Source: a virus. From it: 64,000 nucleotides of DNA. The notes under the pieces were generated by a model that was not told where the DNA came from, made no database searches, and saw only the letters and a program-made list of their open reading frames with translations. The stretch's first letter is position 1. The number at the start of each line of letters is the position of its first letter. A program made the translations under genes and the position numbers. Location: the IMG/VR virus record IMGVR_UViG_3300032782_000001, positions 370,404-434,403 of that record; one strand, 5' to 3'. This document shows, piece by piece, positions 26,848-34,711 of the stretch.

Positions 26848-28119
26848 TCAGATCCAAGCGCGGAAGACTGAATCAGCGATCTTATGAATCACTGAAGCCG
26901 TTTGGCCCTGACCATCAGCCTCCTCAGCCCCGGCTCCACCACCCTTTTCTTCCTTGGCAAGCTCAGCTTCGAGGGTCTTACCCTCTTTCTTAAGCTCACC
27001 TTCAAGTTTCTTGATGAGATTTTGGATCCTCGGCTCCCCGTCTTTCTTGTCCTTGCGAGCCTTGAGAATCGTGCGATAATCGCGACCGCGTTGATAGTCA
27101 ATACCCTTTTGGGCCTTCGCCTTCTCGATTCCTCGAACCTCCTTCGGAGTGGTTCCAGAGAAGAACTCCTCCTTGAGAGCTTCGTAGTCACCTGGCGTCA
27201 TATTGGTGTCGATGAATTTCCAGATTTCATTTAGAAGCTTCTTGCGAAGATCACCGAGATAAGCCGCCCACTTGAGGTTGACTTTGCCTTGAATCTTTTT
27301 CTCGTCTAGTCCAGGATTCTTCTTCTTAATCTCCGGGCCCCATTTGGCGTAGAAGTCATTCCAAACTTCAGGATAGTTCTCCCGAAGAAAAGACGACTGG
27401 TTCATATTCTCTTTGATATCAGAACCGAACCCGCCAACGTTGTGCTCGAAAACCATATCGAACACAGCGCCGGTATCTTTGGACAACGAGGCTTTAAGAT
27501 CAGGGAGATAGTCGTCGATGAGGTCGTAAAACTCCTTGAGCGCGGCCTGATCATCAAGGGCCTTTCCGAGCATCGTCTCATCGGATGTCGGCATGCGGGC
27601 CTCACCACCTTCGGCGCCGCCTCCTCCCTCAGGACGAGTCCCGAAGGCGTCATCAACCGACTTTTCTTTCTTCTTACGACGCTGAGTATCGATGGATTTC
27701 GAGATTGATTTCGTACGTAAATTGGAATAGATCGCATCAAGTGCGTCTTGCCAATTATCGAAATCCTTGCTGAAGTCCCAAGGCTTCGCCCCATGCTCCT
27801 TGCCGCGTGGAACCCTGACTTTTTCTCCGGTCTCTTCGTCGACCTCGTCAACGAACTTGGTGCCGGTGGTCAGATAACTCAGGAAATCCTGAATCGTGTC
27901 CATCGCCCGTTGATCGTCGTTCTGGTTTTGACGGCGAGAGATGGCCATCATCTTGTGGCCGATTGACGCCGGCTGTACGTCAATATTCTGACCCGGGAAT
28001 TGGTTTTTCAGGAGGTTAATGATCGCCCTCCCGAAGCCAGTCTCGACATCAGCATAGAGCTGGAACATAGCCAGGATCAGCCTGATCGAAGGCGCGACTC
28101 GAGATACAAAGGGTCCCAT
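26848..28119 (-). CDS. large charged protein, possible diverged sigma-like factor
   Basis: A 423-residue protein. Residues about 60-160 resemble sigma region 2 in layout: a helix with DDQRAMDTIQDFLSYL, then NWQDALDAIYSNLRTKS and a basic RRKKKEKSVDD. The middle is Gly-rich, and the last 80 residues are a Lys/Glu coiled-coil-like tail ending in a short aromatic helix. It lies directly downstream of the clear sigma-like gene. The family call is tentative; a structural role is also possible. Start ATG with AAGG four bases upstream. Confidence 0.55.
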   Translation of the reverse strand: MGPFVSRVAPSIRLILAMFQLYADVETGFGRAIINLLKNQFPGQNIDVQPASIGHKMMAISRRQNQNDDQRAMDTIQDFLSYLTTGTKFVDEVDEETGEKVRVPRGKEHGAKPWDFSKDFDNWQDALDAIYSNLRTKSISKSIDTQRRKKKEKSVDDAFGTRPEGGGGAEGGEARMPTSDETMLGKALDDQAALKEFYDLIDDYLPDLKASLSKDTGAVFDMVFEHNVGGFGSDIKENMNQSSFLRENYPEVWNDFYAKWGPEIKKKNPGLDEKKIQGKVNLKWAAYLGDLRKKLLNEIWKFIDTNMTPGDYEALKEEFFSGTTPKEVRGIEKAKAQKGIDYQRGRDYRTILKARKDKKDGEPRIQNLIKKLEGELKKEGKTLEAELAKEEKGGGAGAEEADGQGQTASVIHKIADSVFRAWI

Positions 28120-28145
28120 CGTGCCTTCGATCAGGCACTAAAGGG

Positions 28146-29771
28146 CTAGGTCGAGGAGCCGCCGCCTTGTCGGATGTCACGGATAACGCGCCGGTTGATG
28201 GCCGCGTTCACCCTTTCCAAAGAGACCCCCAACTTCAGGCTGATCTCGTCGGCTTCCATGCCTGCATCGTACATGAAACACACAAGGTCGGTCCTTGCAG
28301 CAACACACGGACCAAAAGTTTCGTCACCAATGATTTGCTCTGGCGTACATCCGTGCTTGTCACAAACATCACGCATGGCCTGGTCGACGTCCACAAGAGC
28401 AAGACGCCTGGTGATCTCGTCCCTGTGAGCACGGAGTTTGGCCATTGCAGAAGCCCGTAAGCGATTCACCTTCTGCAATGGCTTACCGCTGATCCCTGCA
28501 TAGTCCTTGGCACTCATCTCTCCGAGGTCGAGAGACCGAATGACGGCTTCCTCGTCAGGCGTCAATCCAGCAGACGCCATGACTGCTGCCAGATCCTTAC
28601 GGATCTCGACCTGACTGAATTGATTTTGCGAACCGGGATCACGAAACACCCGTTGACGACCCGTAGGGTCGTCAACATCTTCAGATTCCCAAGCAACAGT
28701 CTCAGAGTCTCCAATTTCCGGAGAGAGACCGTTATTGAAAACCATAGTGGGCATATCGTCGCCACGCGAGATACGCTTGAAACTGTTGACGACTTCATGA
28801 TCGATGATCAGTTCTGCGTACTTGAGAAGACCTGCATCGATACCCGGTGCCACCCCATTCGGACCAGGAGGTCGCATGATGTGAAGAGGAGTGAATGCCG
28901 CATCCCCGGTTGACCGGAGCATATTGGTCTTTTTCCAGCCACGAAGCATGGGCTTCAGCTGCCGGTCATTCCATCGAAGCCTCGCGACTTTATCACGAAT
29001 GGAAGGATGATTCCAGCCTCCGGGCTTGCTCCTATCCAAAGCGAGAGAAATGCCACGATCCTTGAGAAGTTTCAGTCCGTGTTCACAAGCCGGACATGCA
29101 ACGATCACGTGGTTATTGTAATGGCTAGCACAATAACCACGGCTGAAATGACGCCGAGGACAAGCGTTGCCAGCAGCATCAACATATGAACACACCGGCC
29201 CGTGGGGCTTGGGGTCCTCCACAACCTTGATACATTCATGCTCAGTGAGCTCAGCAGGCTTCAACCGACCCTGCCTATACATGGATTCAAGGATCCCGTA
29301 GGAACCGGCGGGATATCCAAGGAGCCTGAGGACATCATCACTGCTGATCGTGTGTCCTTGAATGGAATAGTAATAACGGGCGTAGTCGAATTTGGCAAAA
29401 TCCAAAATATCAGACACACGCCAAAGTGAATCCGGACAAGACCGGACGCACGTCTTGGCCTTCATGCAGTGCTTGTTCTGGCACAGCGTAGGGCCAACGT
29501 TGACAGGCAACAACGAACCAATGAAGACAATCGAAGCTCCGCCAAGCATGCGTTGAGCTTGAGACCGATCCACGATCTCATGGCGAAGATGCTTGAAAAA
29601 CCACCGACCAATGAAGTCTTTGGTCAGGAGGCGAACCCGCACGTCCTGCGCGGCATCGGGGATCCTCTCCTTATCACGCTTGAACTTGCGCGAGACCTTC
29701 GAGAGGATCCACGCATGCCACTGACTCAGAAATGACTGGTTCGTCGGGATCGCGACAGTCTGATATTGCAT
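28146..29771 (-). CDS. sigma-70-like factor with zinc-finger insertion
   Basis: A 541-residue protein. Residues about 20-75 look like sigma region 2 (IPDAAQDVRVRLLTKDF then LRHEIVDRSQAQR). Residues about 400-450 look like region 4 (LTPDEEAVIRSLDLGEMSA, KDYAGISGKPLQKVN). Between them are three Cys/His modules (CQNKHCMKAKTC, CPRRHFSRGYCASHY, CPACEHG). A further helix-turn-helix (ADEISLKLGVSLERVNAAI) ends the protein. It would redirect host RNA polymerase to phage promoters. The start at 29771 has GGAGG upstream; a good promoter is about 80 bases further up. Confidence 0.75.
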   Translation of the reverse strand: MQYQTVAIPTNQSFLSQWHAWILSKVSRKFKRDKERIPDAAQDVRVRLLTKDFIGRWFFKHLRHEIVDRSQAQRMLGGASIVFIGSLLPVNVGPTLCQNKHCMKAKTCVRSCPDSLWRVSDILDFAKFDYARYYYSIQGHTISSDDVLRLLGYPAGSYGILESMYRQGRLKPAELTEHECIKVVEDPKPHGPVCSYVDAAGNACPRRHFSRGYCASHYNNHVIVACPACEHGLKLLKDRGISLALDRSKPGGWNHPSIRDKVARLRWNDRQLKPMLRGWKKTNMLRSTGDAAFTPLHIMRPPGPNGVAPGIDAGLLKYAELIIDHEVVNSFKRISRGDDMPTMVFNNGLSPEIGDSETVAWESEDVDDPTGRQRVFRDPGSQNQFSQVEIRKDLAAVMASAGLTPDEEAVIRSLDLGEMSAKDYAGISGKPLQKVNRLRASAMAKLRAHRDEITRRLALVDVDQAMRDVCDKHGCTPEQIIGDETFGPCVAARTDLVCFMYDAGMEADEISLKLGVSLERVNAAINRRVIRDIRQGGGSST

Positions 29772-29847
29772 GTAGCCTCCACGCGGCAATTGCCTTGCCT
29801 ATCGGAGTAACTGCGGGATGTCCACATCGCCTGCGGACGAAGGAACC

Positions 29848-29876
29848 ACTTTAACATGCCTTATTCTCTAAGTCAA
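29848..29876 (-). promoter_or_regulatory. sigma70-type promoter upstream of the sigma-like gene
   Basis: On the minus strand TTGACT and TAAAGT are separated by exactly 17 bases, 77 bases before the ATG at 29771. This would use the host housekeeping holoenzyme. Confidence 0.5.
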
Positions 29877-29898
29877 CTATTTCGTGATCGGCGATGGT

Positions 29899-30699
29899 TT
29901 AGCTGGAAGAGCCGACCACCGGGAGAAAAGCCGACGGATTGGGAAGGATTGGTGGAGCCGGCGCGAGCAGCTGCATGACTACGGCATCGGAAAACGGAAC
30001 GGGGTGATCGGTGAGCCATGTGACGGCTTTCTCTACGCGAACCTTGGATGAATTTCGGCCTTCAAGACAATTGCCCGCGGTATAAGCCGACAATCTCTCA
30101 AGGACCGGTAGATTCCGGCACACGGTGAAAGAGCTCGAAGCCATCCGAAGTCCGGCGCGGAAGCAGTTGCGCCTATCCGAAATCAGATCTTCTCCACTCC
30201 ACCCCCGACTCGTGTCCTTAGTGAACTCGTACCCCTCCTTCGTGAGGGCAATACGCAAGTCAGTTTTGCCAGTTGCGGGGTTTGGTTTTCCGAGCTGAAC
30301 TTGAACCATGCACCAAGAACGGCCTCCGTCCCCTCGAGCTTGAGGACCGAGGTTCAAATCTACGTCCTTGCGATAACCACTTTCGAACAGAGCGATAGAT
30401 GCCAAGAGAGCCGCGGTGCGGGCTCGACCAAATTTTCCAGGAAAAAGAGGTTTCTCCTGGGGATCATAAGCCACAGCAATGATGGATTCCGCAATTTCTC
30501 CGTAACGAACGATTCCTTCGTCGTGAGTTTCTTTCGCGCCTGCAATGAAACTACGACCTGGCGGTGACCAAGACGCCATGCGATCCACCATCCACTGGCG
30601 AAGATCGGAAATGTCAGGTGAAGCACTTGCGGGTCGGCTAAAAAGCATCGCCACAAGAGCCAAGAAGCCGGCAAAAAGCCGCGCGCGATTCTTCTGCAT
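29899..30699 (-). CDS. exported lytic transglycosylase-like protein
   Basis: A 266-residue protein with a clear signal peptide (MQKNRARLFAGFLALVAMLF then SRPASA and a cleavage-type site). The mature part has a lysozyme/SLT-like core: ALLASIALFESGYRKDVD with the catalytic-type Glu, then GPQARGDGGRSWCMVQVQ. Four to six Cys fit an extracytoplasmic fold. The ATG at 30699 has AGGAGA five bases upstream. It probably acts on peptidoglycan during lysis or entry. A promoter with two palindromes lies upstream. Confidence 0.78.
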   Translation of the reverse strand: MQKNRARLFAGFLALVAMLFSRPASASPDISDLRQWMVDRMASWSPPGRSFIAGAKETHDEGIVRYGEIAESIIAVAYDPQEKPLFPGKFGRARTAALLASIALFESGYRKDVDLNLGPQARGDGGRSWCMVQVQLGKPNPATGKTDLRIALTKEGYEFTKDTSRGWSGEDLISDRRNCFRAGLRMASSSFTVCRNLPVLERLSAYTAGNCLEGRNSSKVRVEKAVTWLTDHPVPFSDAVVMQLLAPAPPILPNPSAFLPVVGSSS

Positions 30700-30788
30700 T
30701 GCAATCTCCTGTCGCTGCGAAAAAGTCAACTACGAGTCGACTTCCAATGGACGACGCCCACTCGAGGAGATGGAGAGACGCCGCTCGA

Positions 30789-30812
30789 ATCCTATACTTG
30801 TAAGTATAGGAT
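30789..30812. promoter_or_regulatory. 24-bp perfect palindrome, candidate operator
   Basis: Two 11-bp arms (ATCCTATACTT and AAGTATAGGAT) are separated by 2 bases. It lies between the -10 of the 30.8-kb promoter and the transglycosylase gene. No U-tract follows on either strand, so an operator fits better than a terminator. Confidence 0.55.
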
Positions 30813-30824
30813 CCTGTTGAGAAG

Positions 30825-30858
30825 TCATGCTTAAAGCATGATCAAGCTGCTTTGTCAA
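30825..30858 (-). promoter_or_regulatory. sigma70-type promoter with palindrome over the -10
   Basis: A perfect -35 TTGACA (30853-30858) and TTTAAG -10 (30830-30835) are 17 bases apart on the minus strand. The -10 lies within the 17-bp palindrome TCATGCTTAAAGCATGA (30825-30841). With the second palindrome downstream, this looks like a repressible promoter for the transglycosylase gene. Confidence 0.6.
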
Positions 30859-30867
30859 CCGAACTAT

Positions 30868-31203
30868 TTACACATCACGTGTTGAACGTCGGGTTTTTCC
30901 TGACGGTTCTGGTGAACTTCGATGGTCCTCTACGGGACTTAATTCAAGATATTGAGAGAATCCCATTATTGATGATTTCTGAGTGGAATAAATGCACTTC
31001 CTCCTCAAAACTTTGTAGGGCCCATCTATGGTCCGAACACGCTTCGGATCTTTGGGATTCCGAAGAGCCATTCTGAATTCGATTTCGGTACCTTCTGGGA
31101 TCAGAGGCATGTCAGCTCTGAACTCAAAATGCACCGGAACATCGAGGAACACCAGAAAAGTTCTTACGAGACCTGATCCACACGCTTCTTCTAATGCCAT
31201 TGC
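30868..31203 (-). CDS. hypothetical protein
   Basis: A 111-residue protein. The central part is beta-rich (LVFLDVPVHFEFRADMPLI), followed by RTIDGPYKVLRRKCIYS. The frame is open further upstream through a hydrophobic leader-like stretch (FLLIFLILFFVLSTSS) without an ATG but with TTG/CTG codons, so it could be an exported protein with an unusual start. It converges on the 30.8-kb promoter. Confidence 0.45.
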   Translation of the reverse strand, partial: AMALEEACGSGLVRTFLVFLDVPVHFEFRADMPLIPEGTEIEFRMALRNPKDPKRVRTIDGPYKVLRRKCIYSTQKSSIMGFSQYLELSPVEDHRSSPEPSGKTRRSTRDV

Positions 31204-31400
31204 ACTTTCTGAATCCGACTCCGCCGTTTCCACTGCTTGCTCCGCTGCTGGATGCTCACTACTTGTCGAAAGAACGAAGAAAAGGATCAAAAAGATCAGG
31301 AGAAAAGATGGAGGCTACGAGCTCAAGTCCCGGCTGCCATCTAAACAGCATTGGGTCTCTTCAAGCCGAGAGTCCCAAGGCCAAATTCCAGATCTGATCT

Positions 31401-31535
31401 TCAGGTAAAAACCTCCGTCCGAAGAACGAGAAGAAGCTGGGTGGATCCGAAGATCCGGCTCTGAACCCAAACCGCCTCACGTAGGGAGATTCCATGGCAG
31501 TGTATCGTCATGTAATGCTCCCTCGGTCCTTCCAT
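31401..31535 (-). CDS. possible very small protein
   Basis: A 44-residue frame from an ATG with a GGGTGGG stretch nine bases upstream. Its end (VWVQSRIFGSTQLLLVLRTE) is beta-like. No motif; it may be spurious. It lies divergent to the gene at 31588. Confidence 0.25.
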   Translation of the reverse strand: MEGPREHYMTIHCHGISLREAVWVQSRIFGSTQLLLVLRTEVFT

Positions 31536-31587
31536 CGCGAAGCCCACCCTACAGTAGCCACGCCTCTTGTGATTCCGAAAGCATGAC

Positions 31588-32382
31588 GTGACTGCAAAGA
31601 ATTCGAAAGCAAAAAGAACCGTTAGCGTAGCAGAGCGCGAGGAAGCGCTCAAGAAAGCCTTGGATGAGGCTACTCAACGCATGGCCACAGGCAAGAAGGA
31701 ACGGGAGTATTTTCGACCCCTCTTGGAAGAATTGGTTCGCAATAATGCAATTCCTGTGGAGCTATTGCAGTTTGTTCCGGTTCGAGCCTCGGAAGCTGGT
31801 AAAACAAGGTTTGACCAGCTTTATGACGCGGCCATGTTGTTGGCATTCCCGGGGTATAGGAAGGAAACTCTTCAAAGGCTTTTAGCTCCTGGTGAATCTG
31901 TAAAAACTGGCACGAAGATTTGGAGAGTGACATTTCCTGAGAAATTTGGTCTATCGCATGTGCTGATTCGAGCAGAATCTTTCCAAGAAGCTTTTGCTCT
32001 CGGCTGCGATTATGCTTGTCGAGTTTCATTACGAATGAACAAACGAATACCAGTCGATTTGACAGTCCGTGTCATGATTGTGACGGAAAGGGCTCTGCGC
32101 CGGAAACTCGATATGAGATGGGCGAATCGGGTACAAAGGCGTAAGCAACTTCAGCTCGAAGCTCGTATATATACTCCAAAAGAACTTGCTGGAGCCAGAA
32201 TGGCTGCCATCGGACATCCGAAAGATCCGAAGAGAAGCTTGGCTAGATATGTAGAAGCAAAAGATCTGCAGAGTATTTTGAAATCAAAAGGACTCACCAA
32301 GGTTTCGGCTGTTGAGGCAGAAATCCCGAAGAAAGAACTCGTCATTGATACCGGTCCAGGGATTCCAAAGATTCGTGGGTAA
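31588..32382 (+). CDS. hypothetical basic protein
   Basis: A 264-residue Lys/Arg-rich protein. An N-terminal helix (EREEALKKALDEATQRM) precedes a core with WRVTFPEKFGLSHVLIRAES. The C-terminal half is strongly basic (LRRKLDMRWANRVQRRKQL). Nucleic-acid binding is likely from charge, but no family was recognised. It starts at GTG and is the first gene of the plus-strand run leading into the PurZ-like gene. Confidence 0.6.
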   Translation: MTAKNSKAKRTVSVAEREEALKKALDEATQRMATGKKEREYFRPLLEELVRNNAIPVELLQFVPVRASEAGKTRFDQLYDAAMLLAFPGYRKETLQRLLAPGESVKTGTKIWRVTFPEKFGLSHVLIRAESFQEAFALGCDYACRVSLRMNKRIPVDLTVRVMIVTERALRRKLDMRWANRVQRRKQLQLEARIYTPKELAGARMAAIGHPKDPKRSLARYVEAKDLQSILKSKGLTKVSAVEAEIPKKELVIDTGPGIPKIRG

Positions 32383-32426
32383 CTGGCTCTTGTAATGTTC
32401 GTCCAGTCTGGAGGCGGAAGAGAAAA

Positions 32427-33614
32427 ATGCAAGATGGGAAGCTCAATATTCTGCTGGATTGCTTCTGGGGTTCTAGCGGAAAGGGCAAAACGTCCGCCTT
32501 CTTGGCGGATAGATTCAACGTCACTCACGTCTCCAGCTCCAACTTCCCGAATGCTGGTCACACCGCTCTGTTTGAAGACGGAACGAAGTTCGTTGCAAAA
32601 GCCATCCCGACGGCTGCCATCCTCAAGAAAGTGAAAGGAATGGGGATGGAATGCTGGATTACTCCTGGTTCTGGATTCTCATGGGGCCAACTTTGTAAGG
32701 AATGGAAAGAAGCTGGATATCCCGAAATTCGAATCCATGAGCGTGCGAGCATCGTTACAGACGATCACGCTAAGCGGGAACGTGAAGGTGCGGATTCAAC
32801 CATGCATATTGCATCCACAATGCAAGGTTCGGCCGCAGCCATCGTAGATAAAATCCTTCGACGAGCTGACTGCAAACTCGCTTGGAATGATCATGAAGAA
32901 ATGAAGAGGCAGTTTAGTCATCTCTTCGAAAGCAAGACAGCACGATCCTCAGATTCAATTTCTGTGATCCGGGCGGACGAATTCCGCAAGTGCGTCCAGG
33001 AAACTGTGATGACAAGGGGCCACATGTGGCTCCACGAGGGATCGCAAGGTTATGCTCTCTCTATCGATCACGGATCGCACTATCCACAATGCACTTCACG
33101 TAATTGCACTGTGCAAGCGGCGCTCGATCACCTCGCAATGCCGCCACGATCTCTGGGAGATGTTTACCTCAATTTGAGGACGTTCCCCATTCGAGTTGGA
33201 AACGTTATGGGAGATGACGGGCAACAGAAGGGGTACTCCGGTGACTTCTATCCGGACTGTGAAGAAATGACTTGGGAACAGGTCGCTTCTGAATCTGGAA
33301 TGCCTGCCGAAGAAGCCAAAGCGCTTGCTGAAAGAGAACGTACGACTGTGACCAAGCGTATCCGTCGCGTTTGTACTTTTTCGTTCATCGGACTCCGAGA
33401 CGCAGTCGTGACCAATGGAGCCACGAAGCTCGTTCTCAATTTCGTCCAATATCTAGATTGGAATGATCATGGATTGCGCGGCGGAAAAGAAGCCTTCGAG
33501 AAGCTCTCCAAGAAGAGCAGGAAATTCATCGATAAAATCGAAGCCACCACCAATGTTCCTGTAGTCCTCATCGGAACCGGTGCGGCACACGAAGACATGA
33601 TCAGTCTGTTATAA
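32427..33614 (+). CDS. purZ: PurZ-like adenylosuccinate synthetase homologue (2-aminoadenine pathway)
   Basis: A 395-residue PurA-family GTP-dependent ligase. The P-loop reads FWGSSGKGK (residues 13-21), so Ser16 stands where PurA has its catalytic Asp (WGDEGKGK). NAGHT follows at 42-46 and HEGSQGYALSIDHG further on. Phage PurZ enzymes characterised in aminoadenine-genome phages carry this Asp-to-Ser change and use dGMP with aspartate to make the dZMP precursor. I therefore infer a role in replacing adenine by 2-aminoadenine in phage DNA. Start ATG with GGAGGCGGAAGAG upstream. The MazG-like gene is 4.7 kb downstream. Confidence 0.85.
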   Translation: MQDGKLNILLDCFWGSSGKGKTSAFLADRFNVTHVSSSNFPNAGHTALFEDGTKFVAKAIPTAAILKKVKGMGMECWITPGSGFSWGQLCKEWKEAGYPEIRIHERASIVTDDHAKREREGADSTMHIASTMQGSAAAIVDKILRRADCKLAWNDHEEMKRQFSHLFESKTARSSDSISVIRADEFRKCVQETVMTRGHMWLHEGSQGYALSIDHGSHYPQCTSRNCTVQAALDHLAMPPRSLGDVYLNLRTFPIRVGNVMGDDGQQKGYSGDFYPDCEEMTWEQVASESGMPAEEAKALAERERTTVTKRIRRVCTFSFIGLRDAVVTNGATKLVLNFVQYLDWNDHGLRGGKEAFEKLSKKSRKFIDKIEATTNVPVVLIGTGAAHEDMISLL

Positions 33615-33620
33615 TCTTTT

Positions 33621-33866
33621 GTGGTTGAAAATACGTCAGCGCTTGCGCACGTTCTGTGCGGAACTTGCGTCGGAGAATTCGAACGCCACTGCGGTTATTT
33701 CGAATCTTCCAAGAGAAGAAGTTCAGTCCAGTCTCTCCAAAAATTCGAGACCGGGACCAGAGCATTCTGTTGTAATTGCGGACAGGATGACTGGGTAATG
33801 GCAGTTTGCCGTTTAAAAACCAATAACGACATTTGTGATGGAAATCACATTGAAGTGGATTTGTGA
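33621..33866 (+). CDS. small Cys-rich protein
   Basis: An 81-residue protein from GTG. CGTCVGEFERHC and FCCNCGQDDW could form a zinc site. It follows the PurZ-like gene by six bases, so it is probably co-transcribed. Function unknown. Confidence 0.5.
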   Translation: MVENTSALAHVLCGTCVGEFERHCGYFESSKRRSSVQSLQKFETGTRAFCCNCGQDDWVMAVCRLKTNNDICDGNHIEVDL

Positions 33867-33868
33867 TT

Positions 33869-34120
33869 ATGGAAGATAAACCTCGAATTTTCGGTGCAGG
33901 AGTTTTCACCGCAGCTGTAAGTATGAGAGGGATGACTCTTTATGTTGGAACACAAGAAATCCAGTTCGTTAAATCAATGAATTTGGAAGGAGACGCTGAG
34001 TCCGGCGTCATGAAACTGGAGATTTCATTCCCTCTGAGTCATGAACCGAAAGTAATGGAAGAAATTGAGCTGAATATGCGAGCAGCTCGGAAGCTTCCTT
34101 GGGTTGTAGTTAAACAATGA
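33869..34120 (+). CDS. hypothetical small protein
   Basis: An 83-residue protein with a beta-rich body (GVFTAAVSMRGMTLYVGTQE) and a helical C-terminus. It overlaps or abuts the previous stop. No family recognised; it converges on the gene at 34121. Confidence 0.5.
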   Translation: MEDKPRIFGAGVFTAAVSMRGMTLYVGTQEIQFVKSMNLEGDAESGVMKLEISFPLSHEPKVMEEIELNMRAARKLPWVVVKQ

Positions 34121-34696
34121 TTAATTTGCCGATCGAGGCTCTTCTTTTCGCTTACGCTTCAAGTGTATACCGATTTGATCTGGATTGGAAATCATATATT
34201 CATAACATGATTTGAAATATCCCTGGACAGGATGTGCTGCATCCTTGCGCATCAAGGCTTCCAAGACCAACATTCCGGATTTAGTGTCAGACCAAATCCA
34301 GTCTTCGTCAATAGGTACGCCCGGAGATTGTTGGCTCCATACGTTCCCATAAGGAAACATGAGTAAGATGTATTCCATTTTGCTCAAATGAGGCCGGGGA
34401 AGCGGAACATAGCTTTCCTGACGTTTGATTGATAAGAATATCCCAGGAGGCAACACCAGACCGTTTGGAGTATTGGAAACCCACCTTTTGATGCTCATCC
34501 ATTTGACTTCAGGAGTCTTAATGTGCATCCGCTTCCGGCATGTCAGTGAACAATTGTAAAGCGCTGATGGAGACAGGCCACATAGCCAAGGGCGAAAATC
34601 TGCGGGCACGCCCGTAAATGAGTGCAAGGATTTAATAGAAGGAATCTGGATAGTCGAAATCCGCCGTTGTACAATCGTTTTCACGTTCGAATCCAT
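34121..34696 (-). CDS. hypothetical protein
   Basis: A 191-residue Trp/Cys-containing protein (FRPWLCGLSPSALYNCSLTC) with a basic end (LKRKRKEEPRSAN). The ATG has GGGAG eight bases upstream. It is divergent from the ThyX-like gene, the two starts being only 15 bases apart, so their ribosome sites share the GGGAGCCTC palindromic stretch. Function unknown. Confidence 0.55.
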   Translation of the reverse strand: MDSNVKTIVQRRISTIQIPSIKSLHSFTGVPADFRPWLCGLSPSALYNCSLTCRKRMHIKTPEVKWMSIKRWVSNTPNGLVLPPGIFLSIKRQESYVPLPRPHLSKMEYILLMFPYGNVWSQQSPGVPIDEDWIWSDTKSGMLVLEALMRKDAAHPVQGYFKSCYEYMISNPDQIGIHLKRKRKEEPRSAN

Positions 34697-34711
34697 AGAT
34701 GAGGCTCCCTA

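Noticed and set aside
32427-33614. Ordinary host-type adenylosuccinate synthetase (PurA).
   Set aside because: The catalytic Asp of the P-loop is Ser and the neighbouring Glu is also Ser, the PurZ pattern.
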